From NCBI RefSeq assembly GCF_002119425.1, contig NZ_MDSU01000010.1:1-50344 (forward strand): a stretch of DNA of 50,344 bases, in the 5' to 3' direction. The DNA is from Desulfurella amilsii (GTDB lineage Bacteria > Campylobacterota_A > Desulfurellia > Desulfurellales > Desulfurellaceae). The notes beneath the pieces are model-generated. The model saw only the letters and a program-made list of their open reading frames with translations. It was not told the origin of the DNA and made no database searches. The translations under genes were made by a program, and so were the position numbers. Below, one piece after another: positions 1-8,197 of this stretch (positions are counted from its first letter, which is position 1; each line of letters opens with the position of its first letter).

Positions 1-632
1 TGAGCTATAGCGTTTGTTAAGTTAGCATAAGCTTGTTTTAGCTCTTGCTTTGCATTTGAGTAGGCTACTTGTGATTTTAGTAAGTCTACTTTTGGGATAA
101 GACCTTGTTTATAGAAACTTTCTGCGTCTTTTAAGTGTGATTCATACTGGGCAACAGCAAGCTGCCTAGTTTCTAGTATCTTTTGGTTATATAGGACGTT
201 GAAGTAAGCATTTTTTGCATTTGTTATAATTTGGTTTCTTATTACTTCTAGGTTTGCCTGAGAGAATGATTCATTGTACTTTGCATACTTGTACTTGTTT
301 AACAGATAAAAGCCTGTAAATAAAGGCTGTGTTATTGTAACATTCCACTGATAGTTATTAACAGAGCCCATAATCAATTTATTGCCGTTTGCAATCTGGT
401 ATGGTGGCTGATCAAGTCTTGTATATGAGTAATTTGTAGATAGGTTTGGCAAAAAGTTTTTAAAAGCACTTTGCTTTGACTCTTTTGAAGACTCATAGAG
501 CGATTCGTACTGCTTTATCTGATAGTTGTTGTTTGAGCTTAAAGACTGTACTTCGCTTAAAGATAAAGCGTAAGAAGTATTTGCAAATAAAGCTAAGACC
601 GATATGGAAAACAGGGTTTTTCTAAGGTGCAT
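1..632 (-). CDS. TolC-like outer membrane efflux protein, copy 1 (3' end lost at window edge)
   Basis: This is the first 210 codons of a TolC/outer-membrane-factor protein; the rest lies left of the window. Such proteins form the trimeric outer-membrane duct of type I secretion or RND/ABC efflux systems. Residues 1 to about 22 form a signal peptide ending in a small-residue cleavage site before LSLSE. They are followed by the long amphipathic helices and Asn/Gln-rich turns usual for the family. The ATG at 632-630 has a strong GGGAGG ribosome-binding site about 9 bases upstream. The sequence is the reverse complement of the start of the right-edge copy at 49030, with only two synonymous differences (positions 300 and 549). 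It lies 69 bases downstream of the permease on the same strand. Family assignment is firm; the partner pump is unknown. Confidence 0.85.
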   Translation of the reverse strand, partial: MHLRKTLFSISVLALFANTSYALSLSEVQSLSSNNNYQIKQYESLYESSKESKQSAFKNFLPNLSTNYSYTRLDQPPYQIANGNKLIMGSVNNYQWNVTITQPLFTGFYLLNKYKYAKYNESFSQANLEVIRNQIITNAKNAYFNVLYNQKILETRQLAVAQYESHLKDAESFYKQGLIPKVDLLKSQVAYSNAKQELKQAYANLTNAIA

Positions 633-647
633 GAAAGAACCTCCCTT
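1..647. repeat. Left arm of a 647-bp-plus inverted repeat (tolC copy 1)
   Basis: Position p here is the complement of position 49662-p. I compared the arms line by line and found 645 of 647 bases identical. Mismatches lie at 300/49362 and 549/49113, both synonymous third positions. Identity stops at 647/49015, a few bases upstream of the ribosome-binding site. The arm is cut by the window start, so its true length is unknown. Confidence 0.95.
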
Positions 648-669
648 GGACTATTAATCAATTGTTTAG

Positions 670-696
670 TCTATATTTTTATTATAGCAATGTCAA
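670..696 (-). promoter_or_regulatory. Possible promoter of tolC copy 1
   Basis: Reading the minus strand, TTGACA (696-691) is followed after 15 bases by TATAGA (675-670). A TATAAT also lies at 686-681, too close to this -35 to pair with it. The element begins 6 bases after the permease stop and is outside the repeat shared with copy 2. The spacer is short, so this is tentative. Confidence 0.4.
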
Positions 697-701
697 GCTA
701 T

Positions 702-2087
702 TTAAATATTACTTTTATTTTTCTTATCAAGTCCAAAAATATAATAAGCTGCAGTTAGTATTCCAAACCACGGTATTGCTACATACAAAGCAATCCTGCC
801 ATCTGGCATAAATGCCATTACTATGATTACTAAAACTAAAAAGACAATACACAAAATATTTAAAATCGGATAAAAAGGCAAATGGTATTTTGGTAACTTA
901 CTTTCTTTCAAAGATTTTCTAAATTTCATATGCATAACGAGTATGAGCAACCACACATACAAAGCGCCTGTTGTAGCTACACTTGTTATAATTGTAAATA
1001 CTTGTTTTGGTATAAAATAGTTTAATATTACGCCAATAAGCATTACAATTGAAGAAAAAATAATTCCTATATATGGTACTTTATTGTTGCTTAATTTTGA
1101 AAAGGCCGATGGAGCGTTTTTTTGGAGAGAAAGAGAATAGAGCATTCTGCCTGTTGCAAACAAGCCACCATTTGTGCTAGAAAGTGCAGCTGTAATAACC
1201 ACAAAATTTATAATGCTTGCAGCTGCAGCTATGCCTAGTTTTGAGAAACTTTCCACAAACGGGCTTCCAAATGTGCCGATTTTAAACCAGGGGTATATTG
1301 ACAGTATTACAATCATTGGTAAAGCGTAAAACAAAATTATTCTGTAGATTACTTTATCAATTGCAGATGGCAATGTAGTGCCTGGGTTCTGTGCTTCTCC
1401 AGCAGTAACTGCCACAATTTCTATACCCAAATAAGCATAGACTACAATTATTAAAGAAAATAAAAAACCTTTTAAGCCATTTGGAAAAAAACCACCATAT
1501 TTGTATAAATTACTAAACCCAGTCGGAATACCGTGATTGCCAATACCAAAAAATATTATAAAGGCTCCTACTACTATAAAAAATAAAATTGTTACTATTT
1601 TTATAATTGAAAACCAAAATTCAGTTTCTCCATAAACTTTTACTGCAATAAGGTTTAATAGAGTGATCAAGGTTACAGATATAAGTGCAGGTATCCACTG
1701 AGGCACGCTTGGAAACCAATAGGTAACATATATACCTACAGCTGTGATTTCTGCCATGACTGTAACTGTCCACATAAACCAGTAAGTCCACCCAGTAATA
1801 TAACCAGCTAATGGACCCATTATATGATCTGCCCATGCGCTAAAGCTTCCAGAGACAGGATAAACCACAGCAATCTCGCCAAGTGCTCTCAAAACAACAA
1901 AAACAATTAAACCAACCAATATATAAGATAAAATTAGTGATGGGCCGGTAAATTTTATACCCGTTGCAGAGCCCAAAAATAAACCTACGCCAATTGCAGA
2001 TCCTAAAGCAATTAATTGGATGTGACGATTTTTTAGGTCTCTTTTTAAGTTTTCTTTAAGGTAGCTTTCTTGCGTTTGGTTTGACAT
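702..2087 (-). CDS. Amino-acid permease (APC superfamily, AAT-like)
   Basis: An inner-membrane, probably proton-coupled amino-acid importer of 461 residues. About twelve hydrophobic segments are visible. The first contains the family hallmark ALGSAIGVGLFLGS around residue 30, preceded by the charged KRDLKNRHIQLIALG stretch. A later GEAQNPGTTLPSAI segment near residue 230 is also typical of the AAT (AroP/GabP/proline permease) branch. The longest frame begins four codons earlier, but the ATG at 2087 is preferred because GGGGGTG sits 4-5 bases upstream of it. It has its own promoter overlapping the end of the sigma-factor gene. The substrate cannot be read from the sequence. tolC copy 1 follows on the same strand with a separate promoter candidate. 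Confidence 0.9.
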   Translation of the reverse strand: MSNQTQESYLKENLKRDLKNRHIQLIALGSAIGVGLFLGSATGIKFTGPSLILSYILVGLIVFVVLRALGEIAVVYPVSGSFSAWADHIMGPLAGYITGWTYWFMWTVTVMAEITAVGIYVTYWFPSVPQWIPALISVTLITLLNLIAVKVYGETEFWFSIIKIVTILFFIVVGAFIIFFGIGNHGIPTGFSNLYKYGGFFPNGLKGFLFSLIIVVYAYLGIEIVAVTAGEAQNPGTTLPSAIDKVIYRIILFYALPMIVILSIYPWFKIGTFGSPFVESFSKLGIAAAASIINFVVITAALSSTNGGLFATGRMLYSLSLQKNAPSAFSKLSNNKVPYIGIIFSSIVMLIGVILNYFIPKQVFTIITSVATTGALYVWLLILVMHMKFRKSLKESKLPKYHLPFYPILNILCIVFLVLVIIVMAFMPDGRIALYVAIPWFGILTAAYYIFGLDKKNKSNI

Positions 2088-2108
2088 GAACACCCCCATT
2101 TTTAACTA

Positions 2109-2137
2109 ATTTTACTATAAGTTTATAGTTTAGTCAA
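2109..2137 (-). promoter_or_regulatory. Promoter of the amino-acid permease
   Basis: On the minus strand TTGACT (2137-2132), a 17-base spacer and TAAAAT (2114-2109) form a good sigma-70 promoter. It begins immediately downstream of the fliA stop codon and about 20 bases before the GGGGGTG ribosome-binding site. Confidence 0.6.
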
Positions 2138-2141
2138 ATTA

Positions 2142-2870
2142 TTAATTAATTTTGCGATTTATATACTCTTGCTCAATTAGATGTTTCAGCTTTATAATGG
2201 CATTTATTTTAATCTGAGAGACACGGCTTTGTGTCTTTTTTATTATTCGGGCAATTTCTTTGACGCTAAAGTCTTCGTAGTAATACATAGATAAAACATC
2301 AAGCTCAATTTTTGTAAGTTTGCTTAAAGCTTTTTTTAAGATCCCTAAGCGTTCATTTTTTTCGATAACTTCAATTGCCGATTTAATATTTTTGTCTTCT
2401 ATTGATTCTTGCAAGCTTATTTCATCTTCTATTATGTTATCCAAACTGACGATATCTAGGTTAGATAGCTCAAACATCGCTTTGTAGTATTCTTTCATTG
2501 ATATACCAGCTTTTTTTGCAACACTTTTTTCTGATGCATCAAATATATTTTCTTTTAAAAAATCTTTGTGTGCTTTGGATATACTTTTTAATTTGTCTCT
2601 TGTGTATCTAGACACTAAATCCACACTGCGTAATTTATCAAGTATAGCGCCTCTTACTTTTAATAATGCATATTTATAAAAGGCGTTTTCGTCTTTTGTT
2701 ATGTCGATATTGTCAATAGCTTTTAAAAGTCCCATCATGCCAATCTGGACGAAATCCTCTTCATCATAAGATTCTGGCATTTTAACAACGATTTTTCTAA
2801 CCATTCTTTTGACAATAGGGTAGAAATATTCAATTTGCTCTTCGTTAAAGTACGGTTTATTTGAATTCAT
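2142..2870 (-). CDS. fliA: Flagellar-type RNA polymerase sigma factor (FliA/sigma-28 family)
   Basis: A 242-residue sigma-70-family protein with the FliA layout. Region 2 spans roughly residues 15-85, including the DLVQIG-like DFVQIGMMGLLKAI and the diagnostic ILDKLRSVDLVSRYTRD. A short region 3 lies near 95-150. Region 4 ends in a helix-turn-helix (SVKEIARIIKKTQSRVSQIKI, about residues 203-223). FliA directs RNA polymerase to late flagellar genes such as flagellin and chemotaxis genes, which agrees with the flagellar genes further along. Neighbours upstream are ligA and a small membrane protein rather than flh genes, so it sits apart from its usual flhF-flhG-fliA context. The start ATG lies 6 bases after the upstream stop codon. 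Confidence 0.85.
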   Translation of the reverse strand: MNSNKPYFNEEQIEYFYPIVKRMVRKIVVKMPESYDEEDFVQIGMMGLLKAIDNIDITKDENAFYKYALLKVRGAILDKLRSVDLVSRYTRDKLKSISKAHKDFLKENIFDASEKSVAKKAGISMKEYYKAMFELSNLDIVSLDNIIEDEISLQESIEDKNIKSAIEVIEKNERLGILKKALSKLTKIELDVLSMYYYEDFSVKEIARIIKKTQSRVSQIKINAIIKLKHLIEQEYINRKIN

Positions 2871-2876
2871 AGAGCG

Positions 2877-3095
2877 CTAAATATTGTTTTGATTGCTTTC
2901 ATTTGAACTTGCAATATAATTAAAAATGATTGCTAAAATCATACCAAAAATATAAAAACATATAGAAGTTACTATAATTTTTAGTGTTGAATAAAAGAAA
3001 TCGCTACCTAAGTATACGAGCACAAGACAGCTTGCGATAAAAGCTATTATGCCAAATAATGAACCAAGCCATTTTGGATCAATCTCGTAATTCAT
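2877..3095 (-). CDS. Small two-helix membrane protein, function unknown
   Basis: About 72 residues beginning MNYEIDPKWLGS, with two hydrophobic segments (about 12-32 and 38-60) joined by a short loop, and a polar Asn/Ser-rich tail. I do not recognise a family; it resembles generic AtpZ-like or flagellar-associated small membrane proteins only in size. The longest frame starts two codons earlier at a TTG; the ATG at 3095 is the better start. Its first bases overlap the end of ligA in another frame, which implies translational coupling. fliA follows after 6 bases. It is probably a real gene, because the overlap style matches the rest of the operon. Confidence 0.6.
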   Translation of the reverse strand: MNYEIDPKWLGSLFGIIAFIASCLVLVYLGSDFFYSTLKIIVTSICFYIFGMILAIIFNYIASSNESNQNNI

Positions 3096-5079
3096 TGCCA
3101 ACCAACTTTAAAAACTCATCTTCGCTAATTATCAAAATGCCTAATTTTTTTGCTTTTTCAAGCTTGCTTCCAGGTTCATCTCCAACAACTAAATAGTTTG
3201 TATCTTTTGATAGGCTATCTTTGACAACGCCGCCGAGATTTTCTACAATCTCTTTTGCTTTACTTCTTGGTATACCTAATATTCCAGTAAAAACAAATGT
3301 TTCATTGAGCAGTTTAGTGGATTTTTTATTATCAATAAAACTAATATTTTCAAGCAAGTTTTTAATTGTATTAATATTTCTTTGTTCCTTAAAAAAAGCA
3401 ACTACACTTTTAGCTATCTCTGGACCAATACCTTCTATTTGCATAAGTTTTTCCTCGTCTTTAAGCTCCATTAGCCCTTCTAAACTAAAATTGTTTGCAA
3501 GTTTATTTGCCACAAATTCGCCCACATGCTTTATGCCAAGCGCATATAAAAATTTAGCAAAAGTTGTTCTTTTGCTTTTTTCTATGTTTTCTAATATTTT
3601 GTTTGCTAGTTTTTCGCCCATTCTATCAAGCTGCAATAGTTTATTTTTATCTAATTTGTAAATATCGCTAACACTTTGAACAATTTTTTTAGCTACTAGT
3701 TGTTGAATGATTTTATCACCCAAGCCTTCTATATTTAAAGCATTTTTTTGTACAAAGTGCTTAAGTGATTCAACAATTCGTGCTCTACAATCAATATTTG
3801 GGCAAATCAAATATGCGCCTTCTTCTTGCAACAGTGAACTACACACAGGGCAATTAGTGGGTTTTACTACGTGTTTTTCTTTGCCGTTTCTTTTTTCTGG
3901 TATGCTTGAGACAACCTCTGGTATTACATCGCCCGCTCTTTGAACAAAAACATAATCTCCTATTCTTATATCCTTTTTAAATAATTCATCAAATGTATGC
4001 AAACTTGCCCTTGATATTGTTACGCCACCGATTTTAACGGGTTTTAAAATTGCAACTGGTGTTACAATACCTGTTCTGCCTACATTAAAAATTATATCCT
4101 CTACAGTAGTAGATGACTGCATGGGAGGAAATTTAAAAGCAATAGCCCATTTGGGATATTTGCTTGTGTAGCTGAGTTTTTCTTGAAGCGAAAAATCGTC
4201 AACTTTGAACACCATTCCATCAATTTCATAAGGCAACTCTTCCCTGGCTTTTAAAAATGTTTGACGATAAGCAATAGCCTCTTGTATATTTTTGCAATAT
4301 CTATTTAACTCACTAACAGGCAAACCCAGTTCTTTTAATATTTGAAGGCTTTGTGTTTGAGTTTTTGGTTGAGTGTAGGCTTCAATACCCCTTATATAGT
4401 AAACAAAGACTTTAAGGTTTCTTTTGGCTGTCTCTTTAGGATCTAGTTGTTTTAAGGAACCAGCTGCTGCGTTTCGTGGGTTTGCAAAAAGCGCTAATCC
4501 AATTTCTTCCCTATATTCATTAATCTTTTTAAATTCTTCTTTTGTGAGTATCACTTCGCCTTGTACATCCAAAAAACTAGGTGGGTTTTTAACAATTAAA
4601 ACAAGCGGTAAGTTTTTTAATGTTTTTATATTTTTTGTAATGTTTTCTCCTATAATGCCATCGCCCCTTGTAGAAGCGACCTTGAGTTTACCATTTTCGT
4701 AAATTATATTAACTGATACACCGTCGAATTTTGGCTCTACGCTGTATGCAAGACAATCGTTGATATCTAGATTGCGCTTTACTCTATTGTCAAATTCTAT
4801 CACTTCTTTTTCGCTAAATGCATCTTCTAGAGAATACATCCTGTATTTGTGTTCGACTTTTTCGAATTTTTCGGAAATATCAGATCCAACTTTTTGAGTT
4901 GGTGAGTTTTCATCAAAAAACTGTGGATATTGAGCTTCTAAGCTTATCAACTTTCTAATAAGTGCATCATATTCGTCATCAGAAATAATAGGTTGGTTTA
5001 GTACATAGTAATAATAGTTGTGGCGATTGATCTCTTCTCTTAATTGTTCAATTTCGTTTTTTATATTTTGGTTTTGCAT
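3079..5079 (-). CDS. ligA: NAD-dependent DNA ligase
   Basis: LigA seals nicks during replication and repair using NAD+. At 666 residues it is the family's normal length. Visible in order: the N-terminal Ia domain with the HNYYYYV NAD-binding motif (residues 20-26) and DDEYD (34-38); the adenylation motif EPKFDGVS with catalytic Lys117; an oligonucleotide-binding domain; a four-cysteine zinc finger (CPVC ... CPNIDC, about residues 405-430); helix-hairpin-helix repeats (IEGLGDKI, LYALGIKHVG, IEGIGPEIA); and a C-terminal BRCT domain from about 590 (FVFTGILGIPRSKA). It overlaps the PrmA-like gene upstream by 19 bases and the small membrane gene downstream. No residue appears to be missing. Confidence 0.97.
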   Translation of the reverse strand: MQNQNIKNEIEQLREEINRHNYYYYVLNQPIISDDEYDALIRKLISLEAQYPQFFDENSPTQKVGSDISEKFEKVEHKYRMYSLEDAFSEKEVIEFDNRVKRNLDINDCLAYSVEPKFDGVSVNIIYENGKLKVASTRGDGIIGENITKNIKTLKNLPLVLIVKNPPSFLDVQGEVILTKEEFKKINEYREEIGLALFANPRNAAAGSLKQLDPKETAKRNLKVFVYYIRGIEAYTQPKTQTQSLQILKELGLPVSELNRYCKNIQEAIAYRQTFLKAREELPYEIDGMVFKVDDFSLQEKLSYTSKYPKWAIAFKFPPMQSSTTVEDIIFNVGRTGIVTPVAILKPVKIGGVTISRASLHTFDELFKKDIRIGDYVFVQRAGDVIPEVVSSIPEKRNGKEKHVVKPTNCPVCSSLLQEEGAYLICPNIDCRARIVESLKHFVQKNALNIEGLGDKIIQQLVAKKIVQSVSDIYKLDKNKLLQLDRMGEKLANKILENIEKSKRTTFAKFLYALGIKHVGEFVANKLANNFSLEGLMELKDEEKLMQIEGIGPEIAKSVVAFFKEQRNINTIKNLLENISFIDNKKSTKLLNETFVFTGILGIPRSKAKEIVENLGGVVKDSLSKDTNYLVVGDEPGSKLEKAKKLGILIISEDEFLKLVGNELRD

Positions 5080-5627
5080 TTCTTCAACACCATTGTAACA
5101 TAATCTTCTAAAAATTTAACTTCTTGTGTTTCATAACCCAATTTTTCAAATTCGTGCCTTGTTTCGAAATTATATTCATAATTGATACCAGATGCAATAA
5201 GTAAGCCTTCTTCCTTTAGTAATTTATCAATGTTATTAACATTTGACAAAATTATACTAGAATAAATATTTGCAAAAATTACGTCATACTGAGAATTTAT
5301 TGCATCAATTGTAGAACATACTGAGTAAATATTGTTTAAGCAATTGTAATGTGCATTTTCTTTTAAGTTTTTGCAAGCTTCAAAGCTAATATCAAAGCAA
5401 ATTGCTTGTTTTGCACCTTTTTTGAGGCTTGCAAAACTCAAAATTCCTGTGCCAGCGCCTATGTCAAGGATTGTTTTGTTAGAAAAGTCGAGTTTTGAGA
5501 TAATTTCTAAGCAGCTTCTTGTAGTTTCATGTTCGCCGCTGCCAAATGCGTTACAATTTAAAACAATAGGTATCGTACTACGCTTGATATTATAGATTTC
5601 AAAATCACCTGCTTCAACTATTTTCAT
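5061..5627 (-). CDS. PrmA-like methyltransferase lacking the N-terminal domain
   Basis: The 188-residue protein is the catalytic half of a ribosomal protein L11 methyltransferase. It shows the PrmA signature NAFGSGEHETT (residues 26-36), the SAM-binding ILDIGAGTGILSFA (about 53-66) and a FANIY motif in the position of the family's NI. PrmA is usually near 290-300 residues, with an N-terminal L11-recognition domain of about 90 residues; that domain is absent. It is not hidden upstream, because the start ATG overlaps the end of lpxH (CATTATGA junction) and lpxH occupies that DNA. The protein may therefore bind L11 differently or methylate another substrate. It overlaps ligA by 19 bases. Confidence 0.75.
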   Translation of the reverse strand: MKIVEAGDFEIYNIKRSTIPIVLNCNAFGSGEHETTRSCLEIISKLDFSNKTILDIGAGTGILSFASLKKGAKQAICFDISFEACKNLKENAHYNCLNNIYSVCSTIDAINSQYDVIFANIYSSIILSNVNNIDKLLKEEGLLIASGINYEYNFETRHEFEKLGYETQEVKFLEDYVTMVLKKCKTKI

Positions 5628-6312
5628 AATGGTATTCCTTCATTGTTAAAGTTTTATCGTATTCTACATATGTAAAATGTTCGCAAAAATCGCCAATATT
5701 TGCATAAACGCTATTATCGATAGTTTTTAATAATGGGTTGTGCGTGTGGGCCAGTATAACATAATCAAAACCTTTTTTTATTAATTGAGTTGCAAATTCT
5801 TCTAAAGCAAAATCCGTTCTTCTTAATGCCTTGTTTTTTACGTTGTTTTTGCTGATTTTTGAAGCTATATCGGCAAGTTTAAGTAGAAAAACAGGAGAGA
5901 TAAGTTTTAGTACTTTAAGCGTAAAAGAATTTTTAAGAATATTTCTAAAAATCCGATATGTTTTGTCCTTTTTATCAATGCAGTCGCCGTGTTCTATATA
6001 AAATAGTTTTGTATCAATATTTTCTATCAACTCCTTTTTAACAATTTCAACGTTTGGCAAAAATTTCTTTATAGCTTCTAGCTTGTACTCGTGATTGCCC
6101 TCAAATAAGTATACTTTTTTTTCATCCGATATTTTTCTTAAAAGCTCAACAAGCTTTGATTGATGGCAAAACAAAAAATCATAACCATAATAAAACTCAA
6201 ACAAATCACCAACTATGTAAATTCTATCATATTTTTTGTAAATTGAACCTAAAAAATCCAAAAATATTTCATTGTGTTTATAATGAACATCAGACAAAAA
6301 AAGCAGTTTCAT
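5614..6312 (-). CDS. LpxH-like UDP-2,3-diacylglucosamine pyrophosphohydrolase (metallophosphoesterase)
   Basis: A 232-residue calcineurin-like phosphoesterase. The metal-binding motifs appear in order: FLSDVHY (residues 5-11), GDLFEFYYG (about 36-44), GNHEYKL (about 74-80), EHGDCID (about 110-116) and AHTHNPLL (about 193-200). GDLFEF and GNHE followed by HGD are characteristic of LpxH, which removes UMP from UDP-2,3-diacylglucosamine to give lipid X in lipid A synthesis. This implies an LPS-bearing outer membrane. Start ATG overlaps the upstream stop (GCATGA) and the end overlaps the methyltransferase start, so translation is probably coupled. The general metallophosphoesterase call is firm; LpxH is likely. 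Confidence 0.75.
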   Translation of the reverse strand: MKLLFLSDVHYKHNEIFLDFLGSIYKKYDRIYIVGDLFEFYYGYDFLFCHQSKLVELLRKISDEKKVYLFEGNHEYKLEAIKKFLPNVEIVKKELIENIDTKLFYIEHGDCIDKKDKTYRIFRNILKNSFTLKVLKLISPVFLLKLADIASKISKNNVKNKALRRTDFALEEFATQLIKKGFDYVILAHTHNPLLKTIDNSVYANIGDFCEHFTYVEYDKTLTMKEYHYENS

Positions 6313-6776
6313 GCAACCTCTTTGGCTTGAGCGTTTTTGCGCTTTTCAAGTGCAAATTTAACAATTATATAAAAAAATATAGATACTGGAATTGCTAATA
6401 CTAAACTTCCAAGCCATGTTATTAAGTAAATATGAAAGCCTTTATGTAATAAAAAATTTACAGAAAAGTTGTTTACTACATTAAGCTTAGCATTTAGCAA
6501 AATGGCACCAATTTTATATGCTATTGCATAAACGAAAACTGTGGTCCATGGGTTGTTTAACAATGTCCCAACGATTAGAGAGATTTTATTTAGTTTAAAT
6601 ACAAAGGCAATAATAAGCGCAAGTATTGTATGAAAACCGAAAGTTGGTGTTATAGAAATAAAAACTCCTATGGCAAATGAAAGTGCAATTTTTTTTGGTG
6701 TATCTTTAAGTGCAAATAGGCTACGTATTAGTTTTTTGATCTTTTTTACTCCCCAAACTGGAAAATAGTTTATCAA
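6309..6776 (-). CDS. DUF2062 small membrane protein
   Basis: A 155-residue protein whose centre matches DUF2062: IALSFAIGVFISITPTFGFHT around residues 29-49, then a second membrane segment, LLNNPWTT (about 84-91), and a last hydrophobic helix (about 123-145). The family has no settled biochemical role; members often sit near envelope or glycan genes, and here it lies beside lpxH. The only ordinary in-frame start is TTG at 6776, inside the DnaJ-TPR gene, with a poor ribosome-binding site. A better GGGGAG motif lies 40 bases further in, but no ATG, GTG or TTG follows it. The true start is therefore uncertain, while the DUF2062 body is clear. Confidence 0.75.
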   Translation of the reverse strand: MINYFPVWGVKKIKKLIRSLFALKDTPKKIALSFAIGVFISITPTFGFHTILALIIAFVFKLNKISLIVGTLLNNPWTTVFVYAIAYKIGAILLNAKLNVVNNFSVNFLLHKGFHIYLITWLGSLVLAIPVSIFFYIIVKFALEKRKNAQAKEVA

Positions 6777-7356
6777 AGAATGTTTCTTTTTTTTGTAAAT
6801 TATTTAGTTTATCTAATGCGACTTTATTATTGGAGTCCCATTCTAAAACTTCATAATATACTTTAATCGCCGTGTTTTTTAAACCAATTTTTTCATAACA
6901 GTTTGCAAGTCCAAGTAAAGCTTCCACATTGTAGTTTTCTAATTCCAATGTTTTTCTATAATAGTCAATGGCCTGTTTGTAATAGTTTTTTGCATTATAT
7001 GTCTTTGCAAACAGAAAAAAAATTTTTGCATTTTTTTGGCTTTTTTCGAGTATTTTTAGTGTATTTAGGGCATTATCAAATTCATTTTTATTTAAAAATT
7101 CTTCCACTTTTAAAATAAGGTATTTTGAATAATCGCTGTCTATTTCAGTTTTAGAGATAGTTTCTTTGTTGCGCGGCGAGTTTTTAATTTGGTTATACGC
7201 ATTTGTAACATCTTGAAAAATATTCAATAAATATTGTTTTTCTTTTTCATCTTTTGCTAAATCGGGGTGATATTTTTTAGCAAGTTCCCTATAAGTTCTA
7301 ACTACCTCATCTATGCTAGCATCATTTGTTAATCCTAATACCTTGTAAGGTTCCAT
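6721..7356 (-). CDS. J-domain protein with TPR repeats
   Basis: About 211 residues. The N-terminal 65 residues form a J domain: MEPYKVLGLTNDASIDEV, with the HPD triad at residues 30-32 that stimulates DnaK-type Hsp70 ATPase activity. From about 105 to 185 there are two or three tetratricopeptide repeats (AKTYNAKNYYKQAIDYYRKTL, LANCYEKIGLKNTAIKVYYEVL). There is no zinc finger or C-terminal DnaJ substrate domain, so this is a class III J-protein that probably tethers DnaK to a client or complex. The ATG at 7356 is used rather than the upstream in-frame TTG because it sits directly after the sigma-factor stop. The last 56 bases overlap the DUF2062 frame. Confidence 0.85.
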   Translation of the reverse strand: MEPYKVLGLTNDASIDEVVRTYRELAKKYHPDLAKDEKEKQYLLNIFQDVTNAYNQIKNSPRNKETISKTEIDSDYSKYLILKVEEFLNKNEFDNALNTLKILEKSQKNAKIFFLFAKTYNAKNYYKQAIDYYRKTLELENYNVEALLGLANCYEKIGLKNTAIKVYYEVLEWDSNNKVALDKLNNLQKKETFFDKLFSSLGSKKDQKTNT

Positions 7357-7357
7357 A

Positions 7358-8197
7358 TCATCTATCAAACATTTTTTTAAGTTTATTTAGGGCTTCTTTT
7401 TCGATTTGCCTAACCCTTTCTTTTGATATATGGTATTTTTCTCCAATTTCATCTAATGTATAGCGTCTATCTAAATCAAGTCCAAAACGCATTTTTATAA
7501 TATCCTGCTGCCTTTTGGGTAACTGTTTTAAAAGTTTTTTTATAGCGCTAACGCTTGATTCATAAACATAGTTATCTTCCACAGACACATTCTCATCTTC
7601 CAAAACATCCAGTAGGCTATTGTCACTATCTTCACCTATTGCTTTATCTAGTGAGTTAAATTTTAACCTACCAGCTTCAATATCATTAATTTCTTTTTCA
7701 CTAAAGCCACTGACTTTGGAAGCTACTTCATTATCCATTTCTTCACCGAATTCTCTAAAGTATGCATCTTTGATATAGTTTAATTTGCTTGATTTTGCTC
7801 TTGCTTTAACAGGGATCTTAATAGGTGATGTCTGCTCGCTTAATGTTTTTAAGATAGCTTGTTTTATCCACCATACAGCATATGATATAAATTTTATGTT
7901 TTTATCTGGATCAAACTTTGATGCTGCTTTAATCAAGCCAATATTACCTTCATTGATTAAGTCCGAAAGTGGTACGCCAAAATTTTTGTACTTTTGAGCA
8001 ACGGATACTACAAACCTTAAGTTATGTTTTACAAGTTTTTTTATAGCCTCTTTATCACCTTTTTGGATTTTTTTTGCTAGTTCAATTTCTTCTTCTTTTG
8101 TTAAAATGGATATTTTTGATATTTCATCTAAATATTGATTGATTGAATCTTTAACTTCTGTATCTTTTTCTTTAAATTTTATTTTACTTTTTTCCAT
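7358..8197 (-). CDS. Sigma-70 family factor, RpoD/RpoS-like group 2
   Basis: A 279-residue sigma factor without region 1.1. Region 1.2 starts at INQYLDEIS (about residue 19). Region 2 includes KHNLRFVVSVAQKY (57-70), LINEGNIGLIKAASKFDP and the core RNAP- and -10-binding ISYAVWWIKQAIL. Region 3 begins around TSPIKIPVKARA. Region 4 has DIIKMRFGLD and a helix-turn-helix ending HISKERVRQIEKEALNKL. The near-RpoD region 2.4 suggests it reads -10 elements like TATAAT; the length suggests a group 2 (RpoS/SigB-like) or group 3 (RpoH-like) alternative factor rather than the housekeeping one. It overlaps cysS by 19 bases. The precise subgroup needs a phylogeny. Confidence 0.85.
   Translation of the reverse strand: MEKSKIKFKEKDTEVKDSINQYLDEISKISILTKEEEIELAKKIQKGDKEAIKKLVKHNLRFVVSVAQKYKNFGVPLSDLINEGNIGLIKAASKFDPDKNIKFISYAVWWIKQAILKTLSEQTSPIKIPVKARAKSSKLNYIKDAYFREFGEEMDNEVASKVSGFSEKEINDIEAGRLKFNSLDKAIGEDSDNSLLDVLEDENVSVEDNYVYESSVSAIKKLLKQLPKRQQDIIKMRFGLDLDRRYTLDEIGEKYHISKERVRQIEKEALNKLKKMFDR

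Noticed and set aside
3221-4702. Plus-strand open frames within ligA
   Set aside because: They are antisense to a full-length, motif-complete LigA and have no ribosome sites or recognisable domains.
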